Of a stretch of DNA of 52,791 nucleotides, positions 27,971 to 36,027 are shown piece by piece. The notes under the pieces were generated by a model. That model did no database searches, was not told the DNA's origin, and saw only the letters and a list, made by a program, of their open reading frames with translations. Source of the stretch: a virus; the IMG/VR virus record IMGVR_UViG_3300020055_001962, positions 1 to 52,791 of that record; one strand, given 5' to 3'. Within the stretch, counting starts at the first letter, position 1; each line of letters begins with the position of its first letter. A program made the position numbers and the translations under genes.

Positions 27971-29288
27971 TATTATTGGTAAAACAAGGACCATAGAGCC
28001 TATGAAACCTTGTGAACTGGCAGCAAAGACCTTAACAGCTCATCAGGCATCACTTGCTGAAAAGACAACACAATGGGTAAGAACAAACTATCCTGAACGA
28101 ACAAAGGAATATGACAAGTGTACTAGAGATGTAGGACATTTGATCAAAACATTGGTTTATTGTTTAAACGACGGCACTTATGCTCCAATGGATCATCTTT
28201 CTCGTATGTTTTTCCATAGAGGACAACTACAACTTAAATCTTATCATGTAGAATTTCAGGCTTATGATTACTTGCTAGATGAGATTGATACTCTATTTGC
28301 ACAAACTGAAGGGATTGAAGCAGGTGCTGTAGGTCGTTGTAGTACAGCAATCGAATTATTGAAGCGAGCAATGCGTGGAAGTGTAATAACAGAAAGAGAT
28401 GAAATCCATGCTGGTATTACAGATTTTGAAACAAGAACAAAACATGTATTATATGGATGGGACGACGAACAAGAAGTAATGCGCAATATGCAACGTTGTC
28501 AGCGTAACTGGATGCATAGTGTACCGATTCCTAAAGATGCTGTAGATTATTTGTTGTGGACTGCTCAAAATGTTCCTTCTAAGCAGTATGAAGGATATTA
28601 TGATGTTTATTATTCCACCGAAAGAAAAAGCATTGAAGGATTATATCAATATGCATGGGGAAGTACACACACTAGAAATCCTCCTGCATGTTGGCGTAAT
28701 TCTCAAATGAATGCACCAATGTATATGATTTTTGTATGTAAGCAACCGTCAACAATGTATAATTGTAATAACGATGGAACCGACCAAGACCATTTCGGCG
28801 CATCTCGTTGGGAAAACTCAATTATTCAAGTTGGAATGGCAATGGGTCTAGTTATGAGAGCTGCTAACAAAATGGGACTGCGTACTGGACCTAATAAGAT
28901 TGTTGACTTAGGACCTGATTATAACTATGAATGGGAAAAGAAATTAGGTATCTATGAAGAAGTTAAAGCCGGTAGACAAAAATTATACTACGGTTTAGGA
29001 ATTGGAGTGGCAAATAGAAATCGTCCTCGTTGGGAGTCAGACGATTACGAATTGGCGCTAGGTGCATCAAATGGTCATAACATAACTGTGAAAAGCCCAG
29101 ATGATCCAGATTGGGTTCCTGTTAATCATAAAGGTGATGAAAAACGCCGAGTAAAAATTATTGACATTAGAGACCATGCTGGAGAAACAATTCAAGATCA
29201 TTATGGAAATATGCATCTAATTCCGGAGACACACGAAATTAAAATTAATACGCCAAAACGCCGAGATATTAAAGTTAAACGTTTCTAA
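27963..29288 (+). CDS. Nitroreductase-family protein fused to an N-terminal helical domain
   Basis: The protein has 441 residues. From about residue 185 it has the nitroreductase fold signature: an AVDYLLWTAQNVPSKQ helix with the PSKQ turn, a central QMNAPMYMIFVC strand, a NSIIQVGMAMGLVMRAANKMG helix, and GLGIGVANRN near the C-terminal side. These flavin enzymes reduce or oxidise substrates using FMN and often NAD(P)H. The first 175 residues are a separate helical domain (CTRDVGHLIKTLVYCLNDG, DHLSRMFFHRG) weakly similar in style to pieces of marine phage structural proteins. The last 80 residues are a basic tail with KGDEKRRVKI. It overlaps the upstream gene by 8 nt and is followed by a minimal radical SAM gene 2 nt on. 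Confidence 0.68.
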   Translation: MTDIIGKTRTIEPMKPCELAAKTLTAHQASLAEKTTQWVRTNYPERTKEYDKCTRDVGHLIKTLVYCLNDGTYAPMDHLSRMFFHRGQLQLKSYHVEFQAYDYLLDEIDTLFAQTEGIEAGAVGRCSTAIELLKRAMRGSVITERDEIHAGITDFETRTKHVLYGWDDEQEVMRNMQRCQRNWMHSVPIPKDAVDYLLWTAQNVPSKQYEGYYDVYYSTERKSIEGLYQYAWGSTHTRNPPACWRNSQMNAPMYMIFVCKQPSTMYNCNNDGTDQDHFGASRWENSIIQVGMAMGLVMRAANKMGLRTGPNKIVDLGPDYNYEWEKKLGIYEEVKAGRQKLYYGLGIGVANRNRPRWESDDYELALGASNGHNITVKSPDDPDWVPVNHKGDEKRRVKIIDIRDHAGETIQDHYGNMHLIPETHEIKINTPKRRDIKVKRF

Positions 29289-29289
29289 C

Positions 29290-29910
29290 ATGTCAATACA
29301 TACCGGAAAGGCACTTAATATTGATATTAGTACTAGGTGCGCACTAGAATGTCCTGCATGTCAGCGTACTATTTTTAGAAAGGCAGGAAAGCGTGTTCCT
29401 GGCAAAGATGTTACGTTGGCGCAATTTGATAAGATAAGCGATCACTTTGCTAATGGTGGCAGAATTAGTTTTTGTGGAACTTTTTCTGATCCAATATTTA
29501 ATCCAAATTTTATTGATATGTTAAAGATGTGTCATAAAAAGCGGATTAGAGCAGAAGTACATACAGCAGCATCTCAAAAGCCGGAAAGATGGTATCAGGA
29601 AGCGTTTCTTGCAAATCCGGAAGCAAGTTGGTGGTTTGGAATTGACGGCCTTCCTGAGCAAAGTCATCAATATCGAATAAACCAGGATGGTGTAAAACTT
29701 TTTAATATCATGTTGCAAGCAAAGAAAAAAGTTAGAGAAGTTATTTGGCAATATCTTATTTTTGACTACAACAGACCTCAAATTAAAAAAGCAAAATTGA
29801 TGGCAAGAAAATATGGAGTATCGATTTTGTTTATTAACACACTAAGAGATGGAAAAAGAAATGAAGGAAGAGCGAGTCGGCGCAAGACTCGGAAAGCCTC
29901 TACGGAGTAA
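29290..29910 (+). CDS. Minimal radical SAM protein, module 1
   Basis: This 206-residue protein is little more than a radical SAM core. C17-x3-C21-x2-C24 lies in STRCALECPACQR. The segments VPGKDV, SDPIF, FLANPEASWWFGIDGLPEQS and YRINQDG are shared with the two other short radical SAM genes at 32867 and 35398. The SPASM-like auxiliary-cluster region, usually C-terminal, is absent here and encoded by the next gene, which overlaps by 62 nt in another frame. The C-terminus becomes very basic (RNEGRASRRKTRKASTE). The start is ATG 29290, one base after the nitroreductase stop codon. The likely substrate is unknown; a peptide or sugar is possible. Confidence 0.83.
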   Translation: MSIHTGKALNIDISTRCALECPACQRTIFRKAGKRVPGKDVTLAQFDKISDHFANGGRISFCGTFSDPIFNPNFIDMLKMCHKKRIRAEVHTAASQKPERWYQEAFLANPEASWWFGIDGLPEQSHQYRINQDGVKLFNIMLQAKKKVREVIWQYLIFDYNRPQIKKAKLMARKYGVSILFINTLRDGKRNEGRASRRKTRKASTE

Positions 29911-30214
29911 TAAAAAAATAAATCCTAAATGTCTACATGGTAGAGACTTAGGGTATGCAATCACCGGACATATGACTCCTTGTTGCTGGACAAATGTATC
30001 ATGGAATGATACCTGGCTTTCCAAGTTTTTCACACCTGAAATGCATATTGATAATTTTGATACTATCGAAGATATTCTAAATTCTGAAGTTTGGGTTAAT
30101 TTTTTTGAAATGTTAGAAAATGACAATACAAAGGCTCCTCTAATTTGTAAGCAGATGTGTAGTGGTGCTGTAGAAGACGATCCAGAAGCACTTGATAGTA
30201 GGTTGATAGAATGA
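29849..30214 (+). CDS. Stand-alone SPASM/twitch-like Cys-cluster protein, module 1
   Basis: This 121-residue protein has a Cys pattern like the auxiliary Fe-S domain of SPASM radical SAM enzymes: C near residue 28 (INPKCLHG), HMTPCCW, a DTIEDILNSEVWVNFFEML segment, and late Cys in ICKQMCSG. No radical SAM CxxxCxxC core is present. The N-terminus is basic. The coding start is ATG 29849 (a second ATG lies at 29861), inside the preceding radical SAM gene. A frameshifted fusion is not required, since the two other copies are cleanly separate genes. It probably forms a complex with the preceding core protein. The next gene starts within its stop codon (ATGA). Confidence 0.78.
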   Translation: MEKEMKEERVGARLGKPLRSNKKINPKCLHGRDLGYAITGHMTPCCWTNVSWNDTWLSKFFTPEMHIDNFDTIEDILNSEVWVNFFEMLENDNTKAPLICKQMCSGAVEDDPEALDSRLIE

Positions 30215-31065
30215 CAATTAATATTGTAGTTACGAGTAAACCAGTAGACGGATTATTATACTACAGTTATGAATACTGTTCTTATCTAAACTCTATTGGC
30301 GTAGATTCAAAAGTTATTATAGTATGTCATAGACACTATCCTAAAGAAGAATATATTAAATCTATCGATCAAAAATATATTCATTGTGAAAATATTATTT
30401 TTGATGATTTTATTCCAGAAGAGGATGACGTAACATTAATTATGGGTCGTAGTATGATGACCCTGTCTTGGAAAGATTTTCGCTCTTATAGATTAGAACA
30501 ACAAGACACACTAAGACGTGTTTTTGCAGATAAAGTCATTGCTGTATATTCAGAAAATCATCCATTAGAATATCCAATGGCATTAGAGTTTTACGCACCG
30601 AAAAACATTGTTGACTTATGTGATACAGAAGTTTATGTTAATGGTGTCGGAAAGCATTTTGAAAAGACAATCAATTTTAGCATATACAAGCCGCACGTTA
30701 ATAACATAAAATTTAAACATTTGTTTTTAGGAACAAACGACAAGTATTATGCAACTATTGAAAAGGTAATAGATCAGTTTCCTGATCATGGTATATTGAC
30801 ATACAAAGCAGACTATGTTAATATAGATAATAACAATATCTATGTGCCGGTAGAAAGTCTAATGAGTATGTTTGAAACATATGTTTATACAAAAGATACA
30901 TTCGATCCTGCACCTAGGATTTTTCAAGAATGCAAGTATTTTGATAAGGATGTAATTTATTTGCGAGACAAAACTATACAAGACGGTGGCAGTGTTTACT
31001 GGAAGCGTGATATAACTGAGCCAGATGTTACTGAAATATTAAATGCAGTTAAAAATTTAACATAA
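30211..31065 (+). CDS. Probable GT-B-like transferase of unknown specificity
   Basis: This 284-residue soluble protein starts at ATG 30211 (ATGA overlap). Its N-terminus is NIVVTSKPVDGLLYYSYEYCSYL, where a short strand then a helix resembles the first unit of a GT-B glycosyltransferase. The late region reads LMSMFETYVYTKDTFDPAPRIFQECKYF, followed by DVIYL, which resembles the donor-binding side of such transferases. No classic DxD is present. It lies between a SPASM-like gene and a PLP aminotransferase gene. A role in sugar transfer is plausible but the assignment is weak; an unrelated phage fold is possible. Confidence 0.5.
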   Translation: MTINIVVTSKPVDGLLYYSYEYCSYLNSIGVDSKVIIVCHRHYPKEEYIKSIDQKYIHCENIIFDDFIPEEDDVTLIMGRSMMTLSWKDFRSYRLEQQDTLRRVFADKVIAVYSENHPLEYPMALEFYAPKNIVDLCDTEVYVNGVGKHFEKTINFSIYKPHVNNIKFKHLFLGTNDKYYATIEKVIDQFPDHGILTYKADYVNIDNNNIYVPVESLMSMFETYVYTKDTFDPAPRIFQECKYFDKDVIYLRDKTIQDGGSVYWKRDITEPDVTEILNAVKNLT

Positions 31066-31076
31066 GAGGAACTAAA

Positions 31077-32156
31077 ATGATATCTTACGATGCATGGGAT
31101 AGAGAATACAAAGAAAATAAAGAAACCTACTTAGAATTATTTGATAATTTTATGAGTCAAATGAATTATGAAAATAATGAAGAATTTGAAGGGTTGTTCG
31201 CAATAAAAATTGGACGTAAACATTGCGTTAGTGTAGCAAGTGCTACTGATGCATTACATTTTGCTCTATTAGCACATGGCATCGGCCCGGGCGACGAAGT
31301 ATTAGTAACAGACTTTTCTTGGATTTCGTCTGCGTCTTGTGTTGACATGGTAGGTGCAACACCTGTATTTTGTGATATTGATCTAGACTCTTATCAAATG
31401 TCGTTTGAAAGTATCAAACGTATGTACAGCGAAAAAACAAAAGCCATCGTATATGTACACTTGTTTGGTAATATGGTTGATACAACAAACATACAAAACT
31501 TTTGCAAGGAAAAAGGTATTCTATTTATTGAAGATGCTGCACAAAGTTTAGGTAGTACACTACAAGGAGTTGCAGCAGGAACTATCGGCGATTGTAGCGT
31601 TTACAGTTTTAATAGTAATAAAGTTATTGCTGGAATTAACGGAGGCGGCGTAGTACTGACAGACAATGACGAAATTGCTAAAAAACTAAAAATGATTAGA
31701 CGTCATGGCAAGGATAAGACATTTGATGTATTAGGATTTAATAGCCGTATGTACGTACTTAATGCACAAATTATTAATCATAGATTAAGCAGTATGGAAG
31801 TTAATCAAGAAAAACGACAAAAAATTGCTTACAAGTATAATGAAGCATTTAAAGATCTACCAGTGTATACACAAAAGTCTACTAACGGGTTAAATCATAA
31901 TTACCACAAGTATACACTACGTTTTAAAAACAAAGATACACGTAAACGTGTTAAGACAGCATTAAATGCTTCTATCCATTATGAAAGACCGTTGTCGGCT
32001 AATTCAATGTATGATAACACAAATTATCGAAAAGATGACTGTGTTAATTCTAAATTAGTTTCTGATACTATTTTGTCTTTGCCTATTCATGCTTGGTTAA
32101 CAGATGAGGAAGTTAATACAGTAATTAATAAAGTAAAAGAGTCAATATACGATTAA
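31077..32156 (+). CDS. DegT/DnrJ/EryC1/StrS-type PLP aminotransferase
   Basis: This 359-residue protein is a clear member of the sugar aminotransferase superfamily. It shows the early helix with SATDALHFAL, the DEVLVTDFSW loop, IEDAAQSLGS with the PLP-contacting Asp, and NSNKVIAGINGGGVV with K182 as the Schiff-base lysine. Members transfer an amino group from Glu or Gln to a keto-sugar, giving amino sugars found in glycans and natural products. Length is typical of the family (about 360-400). The gene starts at ATG 31077 after AGAGGAACTAAA and lies between a GT-like gene and a nitroreductase gene. No partner dehydratase is visible, so the sugar substrate probably comes from the host. Confidence 0.92.
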   Translation: MISYDAWDREYKENKETYLELFDNFMSQMNYENNEEFEGLFAIKIGRKHCVSVASATDALHFALLAHGIGPGDEVLVTDFSWISSASCVDMVGATPVFCDIDLDSYQMSFESIKRMYSEKTKAIVYVHLFGNMVDTTNIQNFCKEKGILFIEDAAQSLGSTLQGVAAGTIGDCSVYSFNSNKVIAGINGGGVVLTDNDEIAKKLKMIRRHGKDKTFDVLGFNSRMYVLNAQIINHRLSSMEVNQEKRQKIAYKYNEAFKDLPVYTQKSTNGLNHNYHKYTLRFKNKDTRKRVKTALNASIHYERPLSANSMYDNTNYRKDDCVNSKLVSDTILSLPIHAWLTDEEVNTVINKVKESIYD

Positions 32157-32166
32157 GAGAAAAGAA

Positions 32167-32865
32167 ATGCCAGATAGACAAGTAGATGAAATTTTAGAAA
32201 AACATCGCCATGTCATGAAGTACGATACTAGTAAAGTACCGTCTGATAGCGTTATTGATGAATTATTACAACGCACTTGGAAGGTAACTCCTGCTAAAAA
32301 TCAGGTTATGCCATACAGTGTTTTTGTTTTAGGTCCTAAACATCAAGAATACAAAGATGAGATTTTTCGTTTGTGTTCATTTAATGAAGACGAACAAAAT
32401 CAAAGTAATCCAAAGGAAGATGTAAACAAGGGAAACCGTAAAGGACAAAATTATAAAAATATACTTACTTGTTCACATTTGCTTATTTTTACATTACGTT
32501 TAAACACTAAGCCTAATGAATTCCAAAAAGAAATGTTGGCTAAAGGAATATATTATGATCCGTTTTTTGAAGAAGGACTTGAAGATAGTGTTCCGGCAAT
32601 TTCTGTAGAATGTGGAATATTTAGCAATACATTTAGAGCTCTTTGTATAGACAAAGGTATTGATACATCGTATACGCTTAATTTTCCTCGTAAGGTTTCT
32701 CGATGGAAAAACATACCTTTTGTAGAAAGGAAAGTTCTTTTAATGATGACGGTAGGTTATAAAGAGTGGTACCGAACTGAAACTATCGAAAAATTTCATC
32801 TGTTCGGAAAACCTGGTGATGATTTAAAACCAGATTACCATGAAATAGTAAAATTTGTTGAATAA
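32167..32865 (+). CDS. Nitroreductase-family protein, module 2
   Basis: This 232-residue protein matches nitroreductase order: an early EKHRHVMKYDTSKVPSD loop, the helix LLQRTWKVTPAKNQ followed by a VMPYSVFVLG strand, a central SHLLIFTLRL strand, VECGIFSNTFRALCIDKGI and late KVLLMMTVG. The paralogue at 33953 has the same plan (RRYVRRYD, LLQRTWRVTPSKN, YLIIPTLRL, LILMTVG). The expected cofactor is FMN and the expected activity is NAD(P)H-dependent oxidoreduction; the substrate is unknown. The start is ATG 32167 after AGAGAAAAGAA. It lies just before the second minimal radical SAM gene. Confidence 0.8.
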   Translation: MPDRQVDEILEKHRHVMKYDTSKVPSDSVIDELLQRTWKVTPAKNQVMPYSVFVLGPKHQEYKDEIFRLCSFNEDEQNQSNPKEDVNKGNRKGQNYKNILTCSHLLIFTLRLNTKPNEFQKEMLAKGIYYDPFFEEGLEDSVPAISVECGIFSNTFRALCIDKGIDTSYTLNFPRKVSRWKNIPFVERKVLLMMTVGYKEWYRTETIEKFHLFGKPGDDLKPDYHEIVKFVE

Positions 32866-32866
32866 T

Positions 32867-33502
32867 ATGCAAGAAGAATTTAAAAATAGAAACTTTCGTA
32901 ATAAAGTTTTAAATATCGAAAACACTCCTCGTTGTACTTTGGCCTGTCCTTCTTGCAAGCGTGTATCTTATTTAAATAAGCATGGATGGAAAACTAAAAT
33001 ACCTGGAGATGATCTAACACCGGACCAATTCAGAAAAATTATAAAATATTTTCGAAAAATTAATTGGTGCGGACAACTTTCAGATCCAATATACGGAAAA
33101 CATTTTATTGAATTATTAGAGATATGTTATGAAACAGACACGTGGTGCAAGGTAGCAACTGCTGCATCATCTCGTTCAAAAGATTGGTATACAAGAGCAT
33201 TCAAGGCAAATCCGAAGGCTGAATGGATATTTGGAATTGACGGTCCGCCGCATCTAAGTCATCTGCATAGGATAAACCAAGACGGCGAGCATTTGTTTAA
33301 AATGATGTGTTTAGCAAAAGATTTAGGATTAGATCCTGTATGGCAGATAATTGTTTTTAGTTTTAATGAAAATTATCTTGAAGAGTGTATGACGAAAGCA
33401 AAAGAACATGACTTAAAAGTTGATGTTATTATATCGTCAAGAGATGTTCCAAAAGATCTTTTACCAAAAAATCCAAAGTATAATGTTGATCAAAGGATAT
33501 AA
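32867..33502 (+). CDS. Minimal radical SAM protein, module 2
   Basis: The protein has 211 residues from ATG 32867, one base after the upstream stop; an earlier TTG at 32855 would add four residues and overlap the stop. The core has C23-x3-C27-x2-C30 in PRCTLACPSCKR. It shares with modules 1 and 3 the order IPGDDLT, LSDPIYG, FKANPKAEWIFGIDGPP, HRINQDG and WQIIVFSFNE. No C-terminal auxiliary cluster is present; it is provided by the next gene. The SAM-dependent radical reaction is certain from the motif; the target is not known. Together with the nitroreductase on its 5' side it forms the second of three equivalent units. Confidence 0.84.
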   Translation: MQEEFKNRNFRNKVLNIENTPRCTLACPSCKRVSYLNKHGWKTKIPGDDLTPDQFRKIIKYFRKINWCGQLSDPIYGKHFIELLEICYETDTWCKVATAASSRSKDWYTRAFKANPKAEWIFGIDGPPHLSHLHRINQDGEHLFKMMCLAKDLGLDPVWQIIVFSFNENYLEECMTKAKEHDLKVDVIISSRDVPKDLLPKNPKYNVDQRI

Positions 33503-33503
33503 A

Positions 33504-33920
33504 ATGGGGAAAGAAGAAAGAAAATTAACAAAAAATCAAAGGCGGTTAGAAAAACAGGCTAAGAGAAATAAAAAGCCTCTTTCTCGTCCTAAGCGTGTAC
33601 TTGATCCAAAATGTATCAATTCAGAACAACAAATTTGCTTATCATCTCAAGGATATTTCACTCCTTGTTGTTGGTTTGACGACAATTTAAAAAGAACTGA
33701 AGTATGGGTGCGTAATTTCTTTGAAGAGCATTTGCATATTAATAATAATAATGACATAGAAGACATATTTAACAGTAAGGAATGGACAGAATTTTATGAT
33801 ATGATAGTAAACAGTCCAAATTCTGCACCTAGAACATGTTGGGAAATGTGTGGTAGTAACTTAATTACAGAAAAGTTACTAGATACCAACGACAGTATCG
33901 AAGTTAGGATTAGACATTGA
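33504..33920 (+). CDS. Stand-alone SPASM/twitch-like Cys-cluster protein, module 2
   Basis: This 138-residue protein starts at ATG 33504 after AAAGGATATAAA, one base past the radical SAM stop; in-frame ATGs further upstream overlap that gene and lack a good ribosome site. It has a very basic N-terminal linker (TKNQRRLEKQAKRNKKP), then LDPKCINS, GYFTPCCW, DIEDIFNSKEWTEFYDMI and CWEMC, with the Cys placement of a SPASM-like cluster. It has no radical SAM core. Positions and spacing match the genes at 29849 and 36024. The charged linker could tie it to the core protein, or to nucleic acid; this is inference. Confidence 0.78.
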   Translation: MGKEERKLTKNQRRLEKQAKRNKKPLSRPKRVLDPKCINSEQQICLSSQGYFTPCCWFDDNLKRTEVWVRNFFEEHLHINNNNDIEDIFNSKEWTEFYDMIVNSPNSAPRTCWEMCGSNLITEKLLDTNDSIEVRIRH

Positions 33921-33952
33921 GAAATAACATAAGTACTACACAGGGGATAATT

Positions 33953-34639
33953 ATGAGCATAGACGAAATACTACAAAAAAGAAGATATGTTAGAAGATAT
34001 GACAAAAACGCCAAAATACCAGAATCGTTGATAAACAGTCTTTTACAAAGAACTTGGCGTGTAACACCTTCTAAAAATAATTTTATGCCTTATATGGTCC
34101 ATGTTATAGGTAATAAGCCTGAACATCAGAAATATAAAGAAGCAGTGTATCTTAATGCAGCTCAAAACGAAGGTAACCACGACGGCGTTCCGGATCCTCT
34201 TAACGAACGTTATAGTGAAAATTTACCTAACTATCATAATATTCTAAATTGTTCTTATTTAATCATTCCTACATTAAGATTAGAAGACAAGCCAAATAGA
34301 TTTCAACAATACCTAATAAAAAGAGGACACAAGTACGAAGCAACAGATCCTAAAGCAGTTGATAATTTATATGCTTCAGCTGCTTTTGAAGTGGGGCTAT
34401 TTTGTGATACATTTAGTGCATTGTGCCTTGAAAATGATATTGATGTATCTTTTACAGGATGTTTTTCAAAAAACATGTCGACATGGACAGAACTACCTTT
34501 CTTGAAAAAACCTCCATTAATATTAATGACTGTTGGTAAGGGAGAGTTGTACAGGCAAGAAGATCCAACAATGGCTCATGTTCTTAAAAACGATCTACGG
34601 CCGGACTATGATCGAATTGTTAATTTTGTTCGTTCATAA
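33953..34639 (+). CDS. Nitroreductase-family protein, second copy in module 2
   Basis: This 228-residue protein is a paralogue of the one at 32167 and shows EKRRYVRRYD-type start (QKRRYVRRYDKNAKIPES), the helix LLQRTWRVTPSKNN, a SYLIIPTLRLEDKP strand, AAFEVGLFCDTFSALCLEN and LILMTVGKG. ATG 33953 after AGGGGATAATT is chosen; the open frame extends back to a TTG at 33917 that would overlap the SPASM-like gene. FMN-dependent redox chemistry is likely. It is the last gene before the third sigma70-type promoter. A duplicated nitroreductase around one radical SAM pair suggests two successive redox steps or a heterodimer. Confidence 0.8.
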   Translation: MSIDEILQKRRYVRRYDKNAKIPESLINSLLQRTWRVTPSKNNFMPYMVHVIGNKPEHQKYKEAVYLNAAQNEGNHDGVPDPLNERYSENLPNYHNILNCSYLIIPTLRLEDKPNRFQQYLIKRGHKYEATDPKAVDNLYASAAFEVGLFCDTFSALCLENDIDVSFTGCFSKNMSTWTELPFLKKPPLILMTVGKGELYRQEDPTMAHVLKNDLRPDYDRIVNFVRS

Positions 34640-34642
34640 TTC

Positions 34643-34671
34643 TTGACAAACTCTTTTTTAGAGCGTATAAT
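34643..34671 (+). promoter_or_regulatory. Sigma70-type consensus promoter
   Basis: TTGACA (34643-34648), a 17 nt spacer and TATAAT (34666-34671) are exact consensus elements. Transcription should begin near 34678; AGAGGT precedes ATG 34695. It opens the third module of the island. Confidence 0.9.
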
Positions 34672-34694
34672 AATATTAATAGTAGAGGTATTCG

Positions 34695-35405
34695 ATGAAA
34701 GATACAATAAAAAGTGCAGTTGATATAGCTCAAAGAGCTCAAAGAAACTATGACTTATCCAAGTCAATTCCTAGTGACGATCTACAAACTCTAATTTATG
34801 CTGCGACTAACTGCCCATCGAAACAAAACGAAACACACTATCAGTTAAAAGTTTACACAGATCAAGATATCATAAGAAGTATATACAACACTACTAAAAA
34901 GTTTACTATGCGTAATAGAGATCATCTTAACGAAATGTATGCAGTAGATGGAAAACTTATAGCAAAAGATAAGGCAATACATAACTCTCAGATACTAGCA
35001 AATGCATTATTTGTGTATATAGAAGATGACGGTCAAGCCCGCGGAGGCACTCACTTAAGAGCGCAAAAAAATCGTAGTACTTCGCCGATGCGGACATACG
35101 AAGAACAAAGAAATTTTTCAATTGGCATATCAGTTGGACAACTAACACTAACTTCTGCACTGCTAGGTTATAGAACAGGAGTTTGTTCAGCATATGAACA
35201 AGATGAAGTAAGAGAAATTACAAAATCAACCCGTAATATTAAATTATTAGTTGGAGTTGGGTATGAGAATGTCGGAGTAGATCGACAACTACATGCCGAA
35301 ACGTTAAACAAAGATATATGGGAACCTTTGCGTAACGGAGATCCTGACGAGCTTTGGAGATTTCCTAGTTTCCCCAAAAACATAAGAGTGACTATCAATG
35401 AATAA
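34695..35405 (+). CDS. Nitroreductase-family protein, module 3
   Basis: This 236-residue protein has the nitroreductase signature: the AQRNYDLSKSIPSDDLQTLI start, AATNCPSKQNETHYQLKVY (PSKQ as in the fusion at 27963), a long ALFVYIEDDG strand, FSIGISVGQLTLTSALLGYRTGVC, and the late strand IKLLVGVGYEN. It is predicted to bind FMN. It overlaps the next, radical SAM, gene by 8 nt. It resembles the C-terminal domain of the 27963 protein more than the pair at 32167 and 33953, so the three modules use two nitroreductase subtypes. It is under the consensus promoter just upstream. Confidence 0.8.
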   Translation: MKDTIKSAVDIAQRAQRNYDLSKSIPSDDLQTLIYAATNCPSKQNETHYQLKVYTDQDIIRSIYNTTKKFTMRNRDHLNEMYAVDGKLIAKDKAIHNSQILANALFVYIEDDGQARGGTHLRAQKNRSTSPMRTYEEQRNFSIGISVGQLTLTSALLGYRTGVCSAYEQDEVREITKSTRNIKLLVGVGYENVGVDRQLHAETLNKDIWEPLRNGDPDELWRFPSFPKNIRVTINE

Positions 35406-36027
35406 ATCTATTCAAAAGTTTTTTGCACGAAGATCGGTTAATATAGATATTACACATCGTTGTTCGTTAGAATGTCCGAGATGTCCTAGACAATACTTGT
35501 TTAAGGATAAAGGGCTTACAGTACCCGGCGACGATCTTAGTATGGAAAATTTTAAAAAAGTTTTGCGTTTTATGAATCACATAGACTTTGAAGGACAATA
35601 CTCAGATCCAGTACACCATCCTAAGTTTATTGAGTATTTAAAAATGTGTCGAGACAAGGTTTCCTGTGAAATACATAACGGATCATCACAAAAACCTAAA
35701 AGATGGTATATTGAAGCATTTGAAGCAAATCCAAATGCTCATTGGGTATTTTCAATAGATGGCCTTCCAGAAGAAAGCCATATCTATCGTGTAAACCAAG
35801 ACGGAAAAAAGTTATACGATATTATGAAAGAGTCAACAAAGTATCTGAAAAGAAAACCAACTTGGCAATATATCATATTCAGTTACAATGAAGATCATAT
35901 AGATCAGGCAATTGAATTAGCAAAAGAAGCAGGTGTTAACTTTTATCTTTTACAAAGTTCGAGATGGCTCAACGACGATGATCCGTTAATTCCAAAAAAC
36001 CCAAAATATAGGATGTCAACAAAATGA
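35398..36027 (+). CDS. Minimal radical SAM protein, module 3
   Basis: The protein has 209 residues from ATG 35398. The core triad is C22-x3-C26-x2-C29 in HRCSLECPRCPR. It then has the motif order of modules 1 and 2: VPGDDL, YSDPVHHP, FEANPNAHWVFSIDGLPEES, YRVNQDG and WQYIIFSYNE. The C-terminus ends soon after the last barrel strand, so no auxiliary Cys domain is fused. The next gene supplies it and overlaps by 4 nt (ATGA). It is likely co-transcribed and coupled with the nitroreductase before it. The substrate is unknown. Confidence 0.85.
   Translation: MNKSIQKFFARRSVNIDITHRCSLECPRCPRQYLFKDKGLTVPGDDLSMENFKKVLRFMNHIDFEGQYSDPVHHPKFIEYLKMCRDKVSCEIHNGSSQKPKRWYIEAFEANPNAHWVFSIDGLPEESHIYRVNQDGKKLYDIMKESTKYLKRKPTWQYIIFSYNEDHIDQAIELAKEAGVNFYLLQSSRWLNDDDPLIPKNPKYRMSTK

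Noticed and set aside
29290-30214. Frameshift that split one radical SAM-SPASM gene in module 1
   Set aside because: The other two modules are also two separate genes with their own starts, and the partner's N-terminal basic linker resembles that of module 2. A 62 nt overlap in another frame is thus better read as overlapping genes; a read-level check would settle it.
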